From Longimicrobium sp. (GTDB taxonomy: Bacteria; Gemmatimonadota; Gemmatimonadetes; Longimicrobiales; Longimicrobiaceae), in NCBI RefSeq assembly GCF_036388275.1, contig NZ_DASVSF010000060.1, forward strand, positions 124,001 through 188,000: a DNA stretch of 64,000 nt, in the 5' to 3' direction. Numbering within the stretch: the stretch's first letter is position 1; every line of letters begins with the position of its first letter. Positions 62,590-64,000 of the stretch are shown here, one piece after another. Both the position numbers and the translations under genes were made by a program. The notes below the pieces were generated by a model. That model saw only the letters and a list, made by a program, of their open reading frames with translations. It did not search any database and had not been told where the DNA came from.

Positions 62590-64000
62590 ATGCGCATTTA
62601 CGCCCTTGCCCTGCTGCTGCTCGCCGCGCCCGCCGCCGCGCAGCAGCCGCGCCAGCTAACCGCCCAGGACTACGCCCGTGCCGAGCGGTTCCTGGGCGCC
62701 AACACCGCGCCGCTGGTCAGCGGCATCGCCGCCCGCCCCACGTGGCTGGAGGACGGGCGGTTCTGGTACCGCGCTACCACCCCGGGGGGCAGCGCCTTCT
62801 TCGTGGTAGACCCGGCGCGGCGCACCCGCGAGGCGCTGTTCGACCCCACGCGCCTTGCGTCGGCGCTGGCCGCCGTCTCCGGCCGCCCCGTGCAGGCAGG
62901 CCAGATCCCCCCGTTCGAGCTGGCGAAGGACAGCCGCTCCATCACGGTGCGCGCGCAGAACCGCCAGTGGAGCTGCGACCTGCAGGCGTACACCTGCGCC
63001 CCGGCCGACTCGTCGGCGGCGGCGCCCGGCGCGCCGGAGAACTCCAGCGTTTCGCCCGACGGGCGCTGGGCGGTGTTCATCCGCGATTTCAACCTGTGGG
63101 CGAAGGAGCTGTCCACCGGCGCCGAGACGCAGCTGACCCGCGACGGCACCCGGGAGTTCGGCTACGCCACCAACAACGCCGGCTGGACGCACGGCGACGA
63201 CCCGGTGCTCACCTGGTCGCCCGACTCGCGGCAGATCGCCACCTTCCAGCACGACGCCCGCGGCACCTCCGACATGTACCTGGTGTCGACCAACGTGGGC
63301 GAGCCGCGGCTGGAAGCATGGAAGTACCCGCTTCCGGGCGACAGCGTGATCTTCCGCATCCATCGCGTGATCATCGGCAGGGGGGCGGACGGGCGGCCGC
63401 AGGTGGTGCGGCTGAACATGCCGGCCGATGCGCACCGCTCCACCGTGTCGGACCACGTGCAGTGCGGCGGCGGCACCCTCTGCGACGTGCAGTGGTATCC
63501 CGACGGCTCGCACGTGGCCTTCGTTTCCAGCTCGCGCGACCACAAGACGGCCTGGTTCCGCGTGGCCAACGCGCGCACGGGCGAGGTGCGCACCCTGTTC
63601 GAGGAGCGCAGCAACACGCAGGTGGGCGACGCGGCGTTCACGGAGAACCTGTGGCGCGTGCTCCCCGGCTCCAACGAGCTGATCTGGTGGTCGCAGCGCG
63701 ACAACTGGACGCATCTCTATCTCTACGACCTGGCGACCGGGCGGCTGAAGAACCGCATCACCACCGGCGAGGGGAACGTCGTCGACATCGTGCGGGTGGA
63801 TGAGCGGACGCGCACCATCTACTTCATGGGCCAGGGCAGGGAGCAGGGGCGCGACCCGTACTTCCAGCACCTGTACCGCGTGGGCTTCGACGGCCGCGGG
63901 CTGCGGCTGCTGACGCCGGAGAACGCCAACCACACCGTCTCCCTCTCGCCGGACGGCCGGTACGTCGTCGACACCTACTCCACCCCCGACACGCCGCCGG
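62590..64000 (+). CDS. S9 family peptidase, dipeptidyl-peptidase IV-like (partial)
   Basis: At least 470 residues; the gene runs past the window end. The signal peptide (YALALLLLAAPAAA, cleavage near residue 17) shows export. The visible part is the beta-propeller of DPP-IV-like peptidases: VSPDGRWAVFIRDFNLWAKELSTGAETQLTRDG, GWTHGDDPVLTWSPDSRQIATFQHDARG, LVSTNVGEPRLEAWKYPLPGDSVIF and WSQRDNWTHLYLYDLATGRL. The catalytic Ser-Asp-His hydrolase domain lies outside the window, so activity cannot be judged. Confidence 0.88.
   Translation, partial: MRIYALALLLLAAPAAAQQPRQLTAQDYARAERFLGANTAPLVSGIAARPTWLEDGRFWYRATTPGGSAFFVVDPARRTREALFDPTRLASALAAVSGRPVQAGQIPPFELAKDSRSITVRAQNRQWSCDLQAYTCAPADSSAAAPGAPENSSVSPDGRWAVFIRDFNLWAKELSTGAETQLTRDGTREFGYATNNAGWTHGDDPVLTWSPDSRQIATFQHDARGTSDMYLVSTNVGEPRLEAWKYPLPGDSVIFRIHRVIIGRGADGRPQVVRLNMPADAHRSTVSDHVQCGGGTLCDVQWYPDGSHVAFVSSSRDHKTAWFRVANARTGEVRTLFEERSNTQVGDAAFTENLWRVLPGSNELIWWSQRDNWTHLYLYDLATGRLKNRITTGEGNVVDIVRVDERTRTIYFMGQGREQGRDPYFQHLYRVGFDGRGLRLLTPENANHTVSLSPDGRYVVDTYSTPDTPP

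Overview
The window is 64 kb of very GC-rich bacterial chromosome. Several features suggest Gemmatimonadota, probably a Longimicrobium-like member of Longimicrobiaceae (inference, not a database result): a complete alternative complex III operon, a WaaA Kdo transferase (so an LPS outer membrane), many lipoproteins, GTG/TTG starts, four-base start/stop overlaps and families of dispersed intergenic repeats. No rRNA, tRNA, CRISPR array, prophage or complete transposon was seen.

Layout. 1-2006: tail of a DUF5131-like gene facing a TcmP-like gene, a histidine-kinase relic and a methyltransferase. 2.1-3.0 kb: repeats. 3.0-10.5 kb: efflux locus (GbsR/MarR and TetR regulators, TolC, membrane-fusion lipoprotein, RND pump) with two visible operators. 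10.7-14.8 kb: MlaE-MlaF-MlaD lipid-transport genes, SufE-like protein, cytochrome c lipoprotein and a small membrane protein. 14.8-24.4 kb: small lipoprotein, TPR/HD-GYP protein, IspH, a GT51-like protein without its usual first catalytic motif, NTF2-like lipoprotein, unknown gene, ECF sigma/anti-sigma pair, PLP decarboxylase. 24.5-27.7 kb: GyrA-type topoisomerase subunit with a degenerate GyrA box and a long charged tail. 29.2-37.1 kb: actABCDEF. 37.6-48.6 kb: waaA, PfpI fusion, psuG and 5-formyl-THF cyclo-ligase, EAL protein and response regulator, GH172-like protein, lipoprotein, M3 peptidase.

49.1-55.6 kb is a methionine block. metK has a consensus-like promoter, a SAM-II-type aptamer and an intrinsic terminator in its leader. 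The metY-aspartate kinase-metX-hom operon is preceded by a short reading frame with clustered Met and Cys codons, an RNA region that can fold in two exclusive ways, and a strong intrinsic terminator. This looks like translation-coupled attenuation and is the most interesting candidate system here. SAM would be sensed at metK, and charging of Cys/Met tRNA at the biosynthetic operon.

56.3-62.4 kb is a lipoate/pyruvate dehydrogenase cluster (lipA, pdhA, pdhB, pdhC) interrupted by small accessory cassettes: a truncated PIN toxin with an intact antitoxin-like gene, lying between two identical 42-bp copies of the lipA 3' end; a Uma2-family gene; and a four-helix-bundle (IVP-like) gene flanked by inverted repeats. 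The window ends inside a DPP-IV-like S9 peptidase.
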